DNA of 64,000 nt from an uncultured Acetobacteraceae bacterium (GTDB lineage Bacteria > Pseudomonadota > Alphaproteobacteria > Acetobacterales > Acetobacteraceae): NCBI GenBank assembly GCA_903918315.1, contig CAIXEA010000074.1:1-64000 (forward strand). The letters run 5' to 3'. A program made the position numbers and the translations under genes. Below are positions 50,718 through 60,252 of the stretch, piece after piece. The notes beneath the pieces were generated by a model. It did no database searches. It worked only from the letters and a program-made list of their open reading frames with translations, and was not told the DNA's origin. Position 1 is the first letter of the stretch; each line of letters starts with the position of its first letter.

Positions 50718-50748
50718 AAAAAAAGACGGCGGGGTTGCCCCCGCCGTC
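50718..50748 (-). terminator. Rho-independent terminator of the porin gene
   Basis: Minus strand GACGGCGGGG-GCAA-CCCCGCCGTC (50748-50725) followed by T7 (50724-50718), 25 nt past the stop. Confidence 0.93.
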
Positions 50749-50772
50749 CTGTCTTGTCGTAACGGTAAGAAC

Positions 50773-52218
50773 TTACCAGGTCACGATGGTCGCGAACACG
50801 AGCGAGTTGCTCTTCACGTCGCGCGTGGTGCCCGGGGCGCCCGCCACGAAGTCGAAGCCACCCTGGTGACGTTCGGCGTGCATGAACTCACCGACGAACG
50901 CGAGGCCAGGAGCAGCCTTGTAGGTGCCACCGAACGCGATTTCGGTTTCATGACGCTGCGTGACCTTGGTCATGCGCGCATCGCCCTGCGTATCGACGAT
51001 GCCCACTTCGGCGCCGAGGATGAACGGACCATTCGCGTAGGTGATGCCGGTGACGACCGCGTTGGTCGGCGCGCCGCCGGTCGGACGCATCGCCAGCTGG
51101 CCGTTGACCGAACCACCGATGTAGTCGGCGGCAACCGTGATGCCCTTGTAGGACAGCGCGGCGGCAGCGGTGGCGAAGCTCAGGTTGTCATACCGATAGG
51201 TCGCGGGAACGGTGGAAGCATCACCCGGGCTCGGGGTGTTGTAAGTGCCGCTGAAGCTTTCCTTGCCGGCCGTCTCGTAAACCGCCATCGCCTTCACGTC
51301 GACGCCAGAGAACGAACCCTGGTAACGCGCGCCAACGGCGATCTGGTTGAACCAGCGGGTCGCATCGGTGCCGGTCGTCGTGCTGATGCAGTTCGCGCCA
51401 GCGGTCGAGCAGACGGCGGCCTGATACGGCGAGCCCGTGGACGAGTCAGAGAAGCGGTTGCCCATGCTCGGAGCATACTGGAAGCCGAAGTCGAAGCCGA
51501 AGAACTGCGGGGTCAGGTAAACGATCTTGGCGTTGTCATATTCCGCGCCAGCCTGCGACAGCCACACGAACGGAACGCCGACGCCATTGCCCGGGGACAG
51601 CGACTGGTTGGCGCCGCCATTGAAGTTGCCGATACCGGCATCCCAGGTCTGGGTCGTGAACACGCCGCCATCGAACAGGCCGATCACGCCGTCGCCGGTG
51701 CCGATACGCAGAATGCCCAGCTGATCGGTGCCGACATAGGTGAAGGCGCGACGCACGAACACGGTCTGAGCGGAGGAGTTGCCGCTCGGCGAAGCCGCGG
51801 TCACACCCGGAACGCCGGAGCTGAGCGAGTTGCCGCCCATGAAGTTCTGGCGGAGTTCGATGGCCGCACCGTAACGCATGCCGTTGGCGGCCATGCCGTC
51901 AACGCCCGGGTAGAGGCGCATGTAGCTGCCAACGCCAATCGGGTTGACCTTGAAGCCCGCAGCAACCGAGCGGTCAGCCGTCGTGAAGACAGCGCCGACA
52001 TCCGCTTCAACGCGACCGTTCAGGCGGATGACAACCGTGCCCGGGGTCGGGACAGCGTTGGCGCCAGGCTCGGCCTTGCCGAGCGAGTTGTTGTTGTTGT
52101 TGGCACCCGGGCCCGAGGCCCAAGGCTGCGCCGTCATGCCCTGCGAGGGCGCCTGCGCGAAGGCGAGACCGCCCGTCGCACCCATGATGGCCGCAGTGGC
52201 CAGAAGAAGTTTACGCAT
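50773..52218 (-). CDS. Outer membrane porin
   Basis: MRKLLLATAAIMGATGGLAFAQ signal; VVIRLNGRVEADVGAVF..., GILRIGTGDGVIGLFDGGVF; C-terminal aromatic ATIVTW. Confidence 0.85.
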   Translation of the reverse strand: MRKLLLATAAIMGATGGLAFAQAPSQGMTAQPWASGPGANNNNNSLGKAEPGANAVPTPGTVVIRLNGRVEADVGAVFTTADRSVAAGFKVNPIGVGSYMRLYPGVDGMAANGMRYGAAIELRQNFMGGNSLSSGVPGVTAASPSGNSSAQTVFVRRAFTYVGTDQLGILRIGTGDGVIGLFDGGVFTTQTWDAGIGNFNGGANQSLSPGNGVGVPFVWLSQAGAEYDNAKIVYLTPQFFGFDFGFQYAPSMGNRFSDSSTGSPYQAAVCSTAGANCISTTTGTDATRWFNQIAVGARYQGSFSGVDVKAMAVYETAGKESFSGTYNTPSPGDASTVPATYRYDNLSFATAAAALSYKGITVAADYIGGSVNGQLAMRPTGGAPTNAVVTGITYANGPFILGAEVGIVDTQGDARMTKVTQRHETEIAFGGTYKAAPGLAFVGEFMHAERHQGGFDFVAGAPGTTRDVKSNSLVFATIVTW

Positions 52219-52456
52219 GTGATCCTCCATTAGACACCGGGGCAACCCGGTGGGGATTTCCAGGCCCCGCCCCGATCACGTCGAGATGGGGCCGCCGAAC
52301 CTGAAAAGAGTATTGAACCGGCTTTTCCAAACCCGCAACCGTCTGGATGGCCGTCACATGGCATTTGCGAAACACTGTGGCGCCGGAGACACAGTGTGGG
52401 TAGTACGCATCCCAAGGAACCGTGGGTGCGGCCCATCCACCGCTGAGGGGACCCGT

Positions 52457-53059
52457 TCAGGCCAGGGCCCCGATCGCGCCGACGCCAGCGCAGCGGCGCG
52501 GAAGCCGCCGCACCGTCGCCCCGGCGATCCCACCCAGCGCCGCCACGGGCAGGCCGGCACCCGACGCGAGCGCCGCCCAGCGACAGGCACCCAAGGCAGG
52601 CTCTCCGGGATGGCTGGCGGTTGGAAAGGCCGGTGAGAGAAACACCAATGCGACTCCGTTGCCACGGGCCCGCCGCAAGGCCGGCACGGCGTGCGCCGAG
52701 CTGGTATTGAGCCCGCGGCTGCGCAACACCCCCGGCCATCGGCCCTCCCGCAGATGCACCCCCGCACCCAGCGCCGCCGCCAGCCTTACATCGCCCGCGA
52801 CCACCAGAGCCAGGCGGCGGGCGCGGCAAATACGGGCGAGGTCCCGCCCTAACGCCGCCCGCTCGGGATGATCGTCATGACGCAGCACCACCCCCGCCAG
52901 CCCACGCGGCAACCGGGACGCCGCCGCGCGCGGGTCCGCCAGGCGCTGGGTATCGGTAAAAAGCCAAAACACCGGGAGCCGCGTTCGCCGCGCGGCCGCC
53001 CGGCCCCACCGCAGGAGACCGGCATCCATCAGTGCGACCTCATCGCGCGCAGTCCGCAT
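52457..53059 (-). CDS. Thiamine phosphate synthase-like protein
   Basis: LPVFWLFTDTQRLADPR..., LVVAGDVRLAAALGAGVHLREGRWP, LVFLSPAFPTASHPG..., PVAALGGI; divergent TenI/ThiE fold. Confidence 0.7.
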   Translation of the reverse strand: MRTARDEVALMDAGLLRWGRAAARRTRLPVFWLFTDTQRLADPRAAASRLPRGLAGVVLRHDDHPERAALGRDLARICRARRLALVVAGDVRLAAALGAGVHLREGRWPGVLRSRGLNTSSAHAVPALRRARGNGVALVFLSPAFPTASHPGEPALGACRWAALASGAGLPVAALGGIAGATVRRLPRRCAGVGAIGALA

Positions 53060-53120
53060 GGCCGATACCGACCGGGCATGGCAAACTGATCCGACACACG
53101 TGCTGGAATCCTCACCGCCC

Positions 53121-54692
53121 ATGAGCAGCCGCTCCAAACAACTCGACGCGTATTTTCAGCAGGGGGAGCGGCTGCACGCCGCCGGCCGGCTGACCGAAGC
53201 CGCGCAGGTCTATCAGCAAATCCTGGCCGTGGCGCCCGATCACGCGGACTCCCTGCACATGCTGGGCGTGCTGGCCCTGCAACGGGGACAGCCGGCCGCG
53301 GCGCTGGACTGGCTGGATCGGGCGATTGGGTTGAAACCATTGGTGTCATCCTACCATATGCACCGCGCGCACGCATTGCTGGCCTTGAACCACCCGGCCG
53401 AGGCCATCGCCGCGTGCAAGATCGCGCTTCGCACCAAAAGCCAGAACGCCGAAGCGTATCAGGTGCTCGGCCATGCCCATACGGATGCCATGCAGCCGGC
53501 CGAAGCTCTGCGCGCCTATCGGGAGGCGGTTCGCCTGAAACCCGATCTGCCCGATCTGTTCAACAATCTCGGCACGGCCCTGCGCAATCTTGGCTGGCTG
53601 GAGGAAGCCGAACAGCGCCTGCGGGAAGCGATGCGCCGCGCCCCTGGCGACCTCGGCGTACAATTGAACCTCTCGAGCGTGCTGAAAGAACTGGGCAAAA
53701 TCCCGGAAGCGGAGGTCCTGCTGCGGGAGGCGCTGCGGAGGCAACCGGGTGACCCTGTACTGATGTATAACCTGGCCCTGCTCCTCCTGCTGACCGGGCG
53801 GGACCAGGACGCCTGGCCAGGTTGGGAACAGCGCTTCGCCGCCCGTGCCGTGCCCGCCCGCGGCGGAACCTTGCCGCAATGGGCCGGGGACCCGCTGAAT
53901 GGGCGCACCCTGTTGGTGCATGCGGAACAAGGCCTGGGCGACACGCTGCAATTCTGCCGGTTCCTGCCGCCGCTGGCCGCGACCGGCGCGACCATCGTCT
54001 TCGAAGCGCCGACGAGACTCCATCGCCTCTTGTCGAGTATGCCGGGCGTGCCGCCGATCGTGACGGGGGATCAGAGGGTCACGGCGGACGTGATCTGTCC
54101 GTTGATGAGTCTGCCCGCCCGTTTGGCGGGCGCGGCAACACCCGTCCCTCTGGCGGGCACCATGCCCTATCTGTTCGCCGAACCCGGGCGCATCGCCCAG
54201 TGGCGCAACCGCCTCGGGTCCAACGGCTTTCGGATCGGCATCGCCTGGCAGGGCAATCCGGGCCGGACCGAGGACCTCGGGCGGTCGATCCCGCTGCCGG
54301 AATTCCTGCCGCTCAGCCAGATTCCCGGCGTCAGGCTCATCAGCCTGCAAAAGAACGACGGGACCGATCAATTGCTGGCGGGGATGGCGGTCGAAACGCC
54401 GGGGCCCGATTTCGATGCCGGCCCCGATGGTTTCGTGGATACCGCGGCGGTGATGATGAACCTGGATCTGATCATCACCTCCGACACCTCGATCGCCCAT
54501 CTGGCGGGCGCCTTGGGCCGACCGGTCTGGGTGGCCCTGCGCCGTGTGCCGGATTGGCGTTGGCAGTTGGAACGCGCCGACAGCCCTTGGTACCCGACCA
54601 TGCGCCTGTTCCGTCAGACCGAGCGCGACGTGTGGGCGCCCGTGTTCAGCGCGATGGCCGAAGCCCTGACAGCGCTTATGCCGCCGGCCTGA
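53121..54692 (+). CDS. Tetratricopeptide repeat protein with glycosyltransferase-9-like C-terminal domain
   Basis: Multiple TPRs (AAQVYQQILAVAPDHADSLHMLGVLALQRGQ) then GIAWQGNPGRTEDLGRSIPL...; start could be 53058. Confidence 0.85.
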   Translation: MSSRSKQLDAYFQQGERLHAAGRLTEAAQVYQQILAVAPDHADSLHMLGVLALQRGQPAAALDWLDRAIGLKPLVSSYHMHRAHALLALNHPAEAIAACKIALRTKSQNAEAYQVLGHAHTDAMQPAEALRAYREAVRLKPDLPDLFNNLGTALRNLGWLEEAEQRLREAMRRAPGDLGVQLNLSSVLKELGKIPEAEVLLREALRRQPGDPVLMYNLALLLLLTGRDQDAWPGWEQRFAARAVPARGGTLPQWAGDPLNGRTLLVHAEQGLGDTLQFCRFLPPLAATGATIVFEAPTRLHRLLSSMPGVPPIVTGDQRVTADVICPLMSLPARLAGAATPVPLAGTMPYLFAEPGRIAQWRNRLGSNGFRIGIAWQGNPGRTEDLGRSIPLPEFLPLSQIPGVRLISLQKNDGTDQLLAGMAVETPGPDFDAGPDGFVDTAAVMMNLDLIITSDTSIAHLAGALGRPVWVALRRVPDWRWQLERADSPWYPTMRLFRQTERDVWAPVFSAMAEALTALMPPA

Positions 54693-55644
54693 CGCCCAGC
54701 ACATGCGCGATGGCATAGGTCAGGTCGGGCCGGTTCAGGGTGTAGATATGGAATTCGTCGACCCCATTGGCCTGCAACAACCGGACCTGCTCCGCCGCGA
54801 CGACCATCGCGATCATGCGCCGGGTTTCAGCATCGTCATCCACGCCTTCGAACATGTGGCCGAGCCAGGCGGGCACGCTGGTGCCGCACAGGCCGGAGAT
54901 GCGCACCGCCTGGGTGAAATTCGAAACCGGCAGGATCCCGGGCACGATCGGCGCCGTGATCCCCGCCGCGAGGCAGCGTTCGAGGAAGCGTAAATAGGTC
55001 TCGGTATCGAAGAAGAACTGCGTGATCGCGCGGGTCGCCCCGGCATCCAGCTTACGCTTGAGGTTATCGAGATCTGCCTCGGGGCTGAGCGCCGCGGGAT
55101 GAGTCTCGGGGTAGGCCGCGACCGAGATTTCAAAATCCGCCACGCGCTTCAAGCCCGCCACCAAATCGGCCGCGAAGGCGTACCCGCCGGGATGCGGGCT
55201 GTAGGTGGTGCCAGGCGCCGGGTCGCCGCGCAGAGCGACGATGTGGCGCACGCCGGCGTCCCAATACTGGCGCGCGACATCGTCCACTTCACCCCGGGTG
55301 GCGCCGACGCAGGTCAGATGCGCGGCGGGTTCCAGCGCGGTTTCGCGGGCCAGCCGGGCGACGGTGGCGTGCGTGCGCGCCTGCGTGCTGCCGCCGGCAC
55401 CATAAGTGACGGACACGAAGCGCGGCGCGAGCGGGGCCAGACGCTCAATGCAGGTCCAGAGCTGCTGTTCCAGCGCATCGGTCTTCGGGGGGAAGAACTC
55501 GAATGACAGCTTGGGCGGTGGCTGTTCCGCGCCGCGCATCGGCAAGCCGGCGAAGCGGGGACCGGTCAGCCAGCGTTGCAGGGCCGGGGCCTGCGAAACG
55601 AGGGCGTGGGAAGCAGGGGCATTGGGGGTGGGAGGAGCGCTCAT
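54676..55644 (-). CDS. metF: Methylenetetrahydrofolate reductase
   Basis: KLSFEFFPPKTDALEQQLW, FVSVTYGAGGSTQARTH, ALRGDP. Confidence 0.93.
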   Translation of the reverse strand: MSAPPTPNAPASHALVSQAPALQRWLTGPRFAGLPMRGAEQPPPKLSFEFFPPKTDALEQQLWTCIERLAPLAPRFVSVTYGAGGSTQARTHATVARLARETALEPAAHLTCVGATRGEVDDVARQYWDAGVRHIVALRGDPAPGTTYSPHPGGYAFAADLVAGLKRVADFEISVAAYPETHPAALSPEADLDNLKRKLDAGATRAITQFFFDTETYLRFLERCLAAGITAPIVPGILPVSNFTQAVRISGLCGTSVPAWLGHMFEGVDDDAETRRMIAMVVAAEQVRLLQANGVDEFHIYTLNRPDLTYAIAHVLGVRPAA

Positions 55645-55812
55645 GCCGGTCAATTCCCCGGAATCCGGCCGCGACGCAAGCCCGTTGTGCATGCTTGCCG
55701 TTTTCCACACGTTCCGTTGCACGGCGGCGCCCGCATGCTACAAGGGGCACCCAATCGATAGGCGGGCCGTGTCCAATCAAGGCATACGAGCCGCCTGGCC
55801 CAGAGACCTCCG

Positions 55813-56658
55813 ATGAACGCTGATTCTCCGACCACCCCCGCACCAACAGCGATCAACGTCGCCTGGGCGTTCCTGGCCCGGACCTGGCAGTATTGCATTT
55901 TCGCCGGTCTGCTGGCCGTGGTGCTGGCGGGCTGCGCGACCCCGCCACCGGCCGATGATCCCGAGGCGCTGGCGGATTTCAAACAGACCAATGACCCGTT
56001 GGAGCCCACCAATCGCGTATTCTATGCGGTCAATAACGGGCTGGATACCGTCATCCTCCGCCCGGCGGCGCAGGCCTATCGTTTCGTGCTGCCGGGGGGC
56101 GTGCGGACCGGCATTCACAATGCCCTGTCCAACCTGGGCACGCCCGTGCAGCTATCCAATGACGTGTTTCAGGGTCAGCCGCGGCGTGCGGGCGACACCA
56201 CCATGCGCTTCCTGATCAACTCGACCGTCGGCGTGCTCGGCGTGTTCGACGTTGCCACGGGGTGGGGCTACCCGAACCATGACACCGACTTTGGCCTGAC
56301 CCTGGCCAGTTGGGGGGTGCCGGACGGGCCGTTCCTGTTTCTGCCGGTGCTGGGCCCCAGCAGTCCGCGCGATGCCGCCGGATTCGGTGTGGACATGGCG
56401 CTCGACCCCTTCACCTGGGTCGGGAAGACCCCGGGCATGCAGGAATTCAACTGGGCCCGCTTCGGTCTGAATGCGCTCGACTCGCGGGAGCGTTATCTGG
56501 ATCCGATCGATCAGATCAAGAAAACCGCCCTCGATCCCTACGCGACGTTCCGCAGCCTCTACCGCCAGCACCGCCAGGGTGAGATCGAAGCGTTGGCCAA
56601 GGACGATCGCGCCACGGTGCCGGTATGGTTTCCTCAACCCTCGACTCCCGCTCGCTAA
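55813..56658 (+). CDS. mlaA: MlaA/VacJ family lipoprotein
   Basis: LAGC lipobox; DPLEPTNRVFYAVNNGLD, GVRTGIHNALSNLGTPVQLSNDVFQG. Confidence 0.93.
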   Translation: MNADSPTTPAPTAINVAWAFLARTWQYCIFAGLLAVVLAGCATPPPADDPEALADFKQTNDPLEPTNRVFYAVNNGLDTVILRPAAQAYRFVLPGGVRTGIHNALSNLGTPVQLSNDVFQGQPRRAGDTTMRFLINSTVGVLGVFDVATGWGYPNHDTDFGLTLASWGVPDGPFLFLPVLGPSSPRDAAGFGVDMALDPFTWVGKTPGMQEFNWARFGLNALDSRERYLDPIDQIKKTALDPYATFRSLYRQHRQGEIEALAKDDRATVPVWFPQPSTPAR

Positions 56659-56676
56659 CCGAGGTTCCGCAGTCCC

Positions 56677-57285
56677 ATGATCAATCGCCGCATGCTCCTT
56701 GCCCTGTCCGTGATCGCGCCGGCCGGCATGGTTCGGCCGGTCCATGCGCAATCAGACACCGACCGCGCCGCCGCGTTCGTGCGCGCGACGGGTGACAAAA
56801 TCGTCGCCGTCATGCGCGGCGCCGGGTCACCCGAGGAAAAGCGCCGCATCCTTGGTCCGATCATCGACGCGTCCATCGACGTGGACGGCGTGGCACGGTT
56901 CTGCCTGGGGCGCTTTTGGCGTTCGGCCACGCCTGACCAGCAAAAGCGCTACACCGAGCTGTTCCACAAAGTGCTTATCGGCAACATCGCATCCCGATTG
57001 GGCGAGTATCAGGACGTGCGGCTGACCATCGGCCGCAGCATGCCGCGCGACGACAACGATGTCGTGGCGACCACGCTGGAGCGGCCCAACAACCCCACCA
57101 CCACGGTCGAATGGGTCGTGGCCGACGCCGCCCGCAGCCCGAAGGTGATTGATGTCATCGCGGAGGGCACGTCACTCCGCCTCACCCAGCGCAGCGACTA
57201 CGCCGCCTACCTGACGCGTAACAACAACGATGTGGATGCGCTGATCAACGCCATGCACCAGCAGCTGGCCGAACCAAAGGGCTGA
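56677..57285 (+). CDS. mlaC: MlaC/Ttg2D family ABC transporter auxiliary protein
   Basis: ARFCLGRFWRSATPDQQKRYTELFHKVLI; follows mlaA. Confidence 0.88.
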   Translation: MINRRMLLALSVIAPAGMVRPVHAQSDTDRAAAFVRATGDKIVAVMRGAGSPEEKRRILGPIIDASIDVDGVARFCLGRFWRSATPDQQKRYTELFHKVLIGNIASRLGEYQDVRLTIGRSMPRDDNDVVATTLERPNNPTTTVEWVVADAARSPKVIDVIAEGTSLRLTQRSDYAAYLTRNNNDVDALINAMHQQLAEPKG

Positions 57286-57784
57286 TGCTCTCAAACATCA
57301 CCATCCGGTAGCCATTCTGGATGAAGCTGTCACACGCGGTCATGCCAATGGCGCCCAGCACGACACGGGAGCCACCATTGCTCTCCCGCGCCACGGCGAC
57401 AATGCGCCGCAGCGCCGCCTGATCATGACCGAAGCGGAGGGCGGCACCCGCCGCCTCCCGCGCTAAACCGCGGCCCTGCGCATCGGGGCTCAGTGCGAAA
57501 CGCAGCGCCACGCCACGCCCATCCGGGCGCGGTTCCAGCCCGGTCACACCCACGAAGCGCTGCCCCTGGGCTTCCCGGACCGCCCAGATTCCATAGCCAT
57601 TGGCACCCCAGGCGATCACATCACGGGCAAGCTCCTCCGCCGTATCAACGGCCGAACGCACGCCCCCCAGCATCACCGCGAACACCTGCGGATCTGCTTT
57701 GAAAGCCTGCAGGTCGGGCAGATCACGGCCACCGACCGGGGTCAGGACGAGACGGCCGGTCCGGAGGACCCAGGTGGGATTCAT
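57245..57784 (-). CDS. GNAT family N-acetyltransferase
   Basis: LRTGRLVLTPVGGRDLPDLQAF, FALSPDAQGRGLAREAAGAALRFG. Confidence 0.88.
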   Translation of the reverse strand: MNPTWVLRTGRLVLTPVGGRDLPDLQAFKADPQVFAVMLGGVRSAVDTAEELARDVIAWGANGYGIWAVREAQGQRFVGVTGLEPRPDGRGVALRFALSPDAQGRGLAREAAGAALRFGHDQAALRRIVAVARESNGGSRVVLGAIGMTACDSFIQNGYRMVMFESISPLVRPAAGAWR

Positions 57785-57814
57785 GGCATAGAGCTACTCG
57801 ATGAGCGGAATGAC

Positions 57815-57910
57815 CGGAGGTGGAATCACCGGAGCCGTGAATCACGCGATCAAACAATCGGTTAGAGCATGTCAGGTGCGCTTAAAAGCACCAGACATGC
57901 TCTAACCGCG
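57815..57910. repeat. Copy 2 of 96-bp dispersed palindromic repeat
   Basis: Same element as 45725-45820; 21-bp arms 57859-57879 / 57888-57908 with one mismatch. Confidence 0.95.
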
Positions 57911-58095
57911 AAAGCCCGGATCAATCCTATCCAGTATGCGCCGATACGCCGGCCGTTCTGCCGAGGCGCGCCTGTTGATCCAGGGTCCGGCTGGCTGCTC
58001 ACCGCGTCGTTCATCGTCTGGGTTTCCTCGCTCCGCTGGGCGGGGACGGTGTAACGCGGGGCGGGGGTGGCGGGCAAACGGGGCCGCGCAGCCCG

Positions 58096-59013
58096 TCACG
58101 CGAACAGCAAATCGGCCGCGTTCCCGTGCAAAATCCGGCGCAGATCTGAATCTGGCAACGCCAGTGCCCGCGCCGCATCCGTCGTGCGCTGCAAGTCCAG
58201 CAGCGGATAGTCGGATGCGAAGATCACCTTCTCGCTCCCCTTCGTGCCGTGCCAGCGCCCGCCCATGAAGGTCAGCAATTCTGTTGGATAGGCCTTAGGC
58301 GACCAGGCCGAGGTGCAGATGAAGTAATTCGGATGCCGCGCCGCCAGACGGATCGCCGTATCCGTCCAGGGGTCGCCGATATGGTGGGCTATGATCGTCA
58401 GATCGGGGAAGGCCAACGCCACATCCTCCAGATGCTTCGGATCGTTTGGTCCCATCGGCCAGAGCGGCCCGGGCATGCCGACATAGGTGAACAAGGCCAG
58501 TTTCAGTTCCGAGCATTTGGCATACAGCGGGTAGTACCACCGGTCGTTCGGCGCGAGGCCCCAGGGGGAGGGCGTGATATGCACCCCGGCGAGCCCCGGA
58601 TCGCCAGCCCATTCATCCACGATGCGCGGGTTCTGCATCAGATCCCAATATGACCCGGCACCATGCTCCGGCGGCATCACCGTCGCCGTCCATTTCAGAC
58701 GCCCGGACGCGGCCCGCGACAGCGCTGACAATTCCTGATGCAGCGACTGCAACCGATCGATGGTGGTCGGGTAATACACCTTGGCGGCGAGGACCCCGTG
58801 GGCGACGCCGGTTGCATCCATCGTTCCCAACACCTCCGTGAGAGGTTTACGTGGCACCTCCGCCCCGGGTTCCCCCCCGTGATGAAAGGTGTGCATGACC
58901 CGCCGCAGCCGCGGGTCGTCGGTCCAGGGCACGACATCGGCCCGCGTGATCGCGCCGGGCTCGCCGATCCACGGAGAATGCAGAAAGGCGTCAATGATGG
59001 GGCCGGTGTACAT
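58096..59013 (-). CDS. Amidohydrolase family (amidohydrolase_2-like) protein
   Basis: MYTGPIIDAFLHSPW..., FPDLTIIAHHIGDPWTD..., GSEKVIFASDYPLLDLQRT; start trimmed to 59013. Confidence 0.85.
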   Translation of the reverse strand: MYTGPIIDAFLHSPWIGEPGAITRADVVPWTDDPRLRRVMHTFHHGGEPGAEVPRKPLTEVLGTMDATGVAHGVLAAKVYYPTTIDRLQSLHQELSALSRAASGRLKWTATVMPPEHGAGSYWDLMQNPRIVDEWAGDPGLAGVHITPSPWGLAPNDRWYYPLYAKCSELKLALFTYVGMPGPLWPMGPNDPKHLEDVALAFPDLTIIAHHIGDPWTDTAIRLAARHPNYFICTSAWSPKAYPTELLTFMGGRWHGTKGSEKVIFASDYPLLDLQRTTDAARALALPDSDLRRILHGNAADLLFA

Positions 59014-59149
59014 GCGATCCTCCGGGGGTGTGTTGCCCCACCATAACGCGCGCCCTCCCCCGGCGGGAGAGGAGCGGCGCCCATGGGACTGGTTCACGGT
59101 CACCAGCCATGGCAAGTCCCCTCGTGGAAATGACCAAGGAGAGTCTCGC

Positions 59150-60205
59150 ATGAAAGTCTGGGCCGTTGTCGCGCATGGCGCACCGCTGGAATGTGTCGAA
59201 ATGCCGGACCCCGTCCCCACCGGCACCGAGATCGTCATCGATGTCACCCATTGCGGTGTCTGCCATTCCGACATCCACCTCTGGCACGGCGGCTACGACC
59301 TCGGCGGCGGCAAGTTCCTGGCGGTCAAGGATCGCGGCCTGATGCTGCCCGCCGCTCCAGGGCATGAGATCGTGGGCAAGGTGGCCCGGCTCGGTCCCGA
59401 TGCCACCGGCGTCTCCGTCGGCGACCCATTCGTCGTCTATCCCTGGATCGGCTGCGGCGACTGTGAACGCTGCGCGGCGGAGGAGGACAACCTCTGCCTC
59501 AACCAACGCAGCCTCGGCGCCATCATCAATGGCGGCTTCGCGCGTCAGGTGAAGGTGCCGCATGCCCGGTATCTGCTGCCGCTGGACGGGGTCGACCCGT
59601 CCCTGGCCGCGACCTATGCCTGCTCCGGCCTGACCGCCTATTCGGCGGCCCGCAAGATCCTGCCACTCGGCGCCGATAAGCCCGTGCTCGTGATCGGCGC
59701 CGGCGGCGTCGGCCTGGCTGGCATCGCGGTGTTGAAGGCCCTGGGGCACCGCAACATCGTCTCATTGGACACCAGCCCGGCGAAAGAGGGCGCGGCCCGC
59801 GCCGCCGGTGCCGCCCATTTCATCGCCGCCGCGGGCGATGCGGCAACCCAGCGCATCCTGGCCGCGGTCGGCCCCATCGCCGCGGCGCTGGATTTTGTCG
59901 GCGCGAACGGCACCGTCGCCACCGCCATGGCCTGCCTGACGAAAGGCGGCAAACTCGTGATGGTGGGGATCGGTGGCGGTGAGCTGACCCTGTCCGTGGC
60001 GGGTACGATCTTCCGCGCGCAGTCGGTGCAAGCGAGCCTGACAGGCTCGATCCCCGAACTGCGGGCCGTGCTGGCGCTGGCGCGGGCGGGCAAGCTGGTG
60101 CCCACCCCCATCGAGGAGGTGCCGAAGCATCTGGCCGATGACGCGATGCACCGGCTGGAGCGGGGCGCGGTCACCGGCCGGCTGGTTCTGACCGATCCCG
60201 CCTGA
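59150..60205 (+). CDS. Zinc-dependent alcohol dehydrogenase family protein
   Basis: THCGVCHSDIHLW, PGHEIVGKV, GCGDCERCAAEEDNLC, VIGAGGVGLAGIAVLKALG; start trimmed to 59150. Confidence 0.92.
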   Translation: MKVWAVVAHGAPLECVEMPDPVPTGTEIVIDVTHCGVCHSDIHLWHGGYDLGGGKFLAVKDRGLMLPAAPGHEIVGKVARLGPDATGVSVGDPFVVYPWIGCGDCERCAAEEDNLCLNQRSLGAIINGGFARQVKVPHARYLLPLDGVDPSLAATYACSGLTAYSAARKILPLGADKPVLVIGAGGVGLAGIAVLKALGHRNIVSLDTSPAKEGAARAAGAAHFIAAAGDAATQRILAAVGPIAAALDFVGANGTVATAMACLTKGGKLVMVGIGGGELTLSVAGTIFRAQSVQASLTGSIPELRAVLALARAGKLVPTPIEEVPKHLADDAMHRLERGAVTGRLVLTDPA

Positions 60206-60252
60206 GGGCCGCGACGATGGGGATGAGGCACCGAGCACCACACCCCACAGCG

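Noticed and set aside
50620-52233. 537-aa plus-strand ORF opposite the porin gene
   Set aside because: Antisense shadow ORF; the minus-strand porin has signal peptide, terminator and a Shine-Dalgarno.
53087-53120. TGATCC upstream of the TPR gene
   Set aside because: No TAAAGG-like -10 at the 18-nt spacing.
57862-58077. 71-aa minus-strand ORF
   Set aside because: C-terminus is encoded by repeat copy 2; no recognisable domain or convincing ribosome-binding site.
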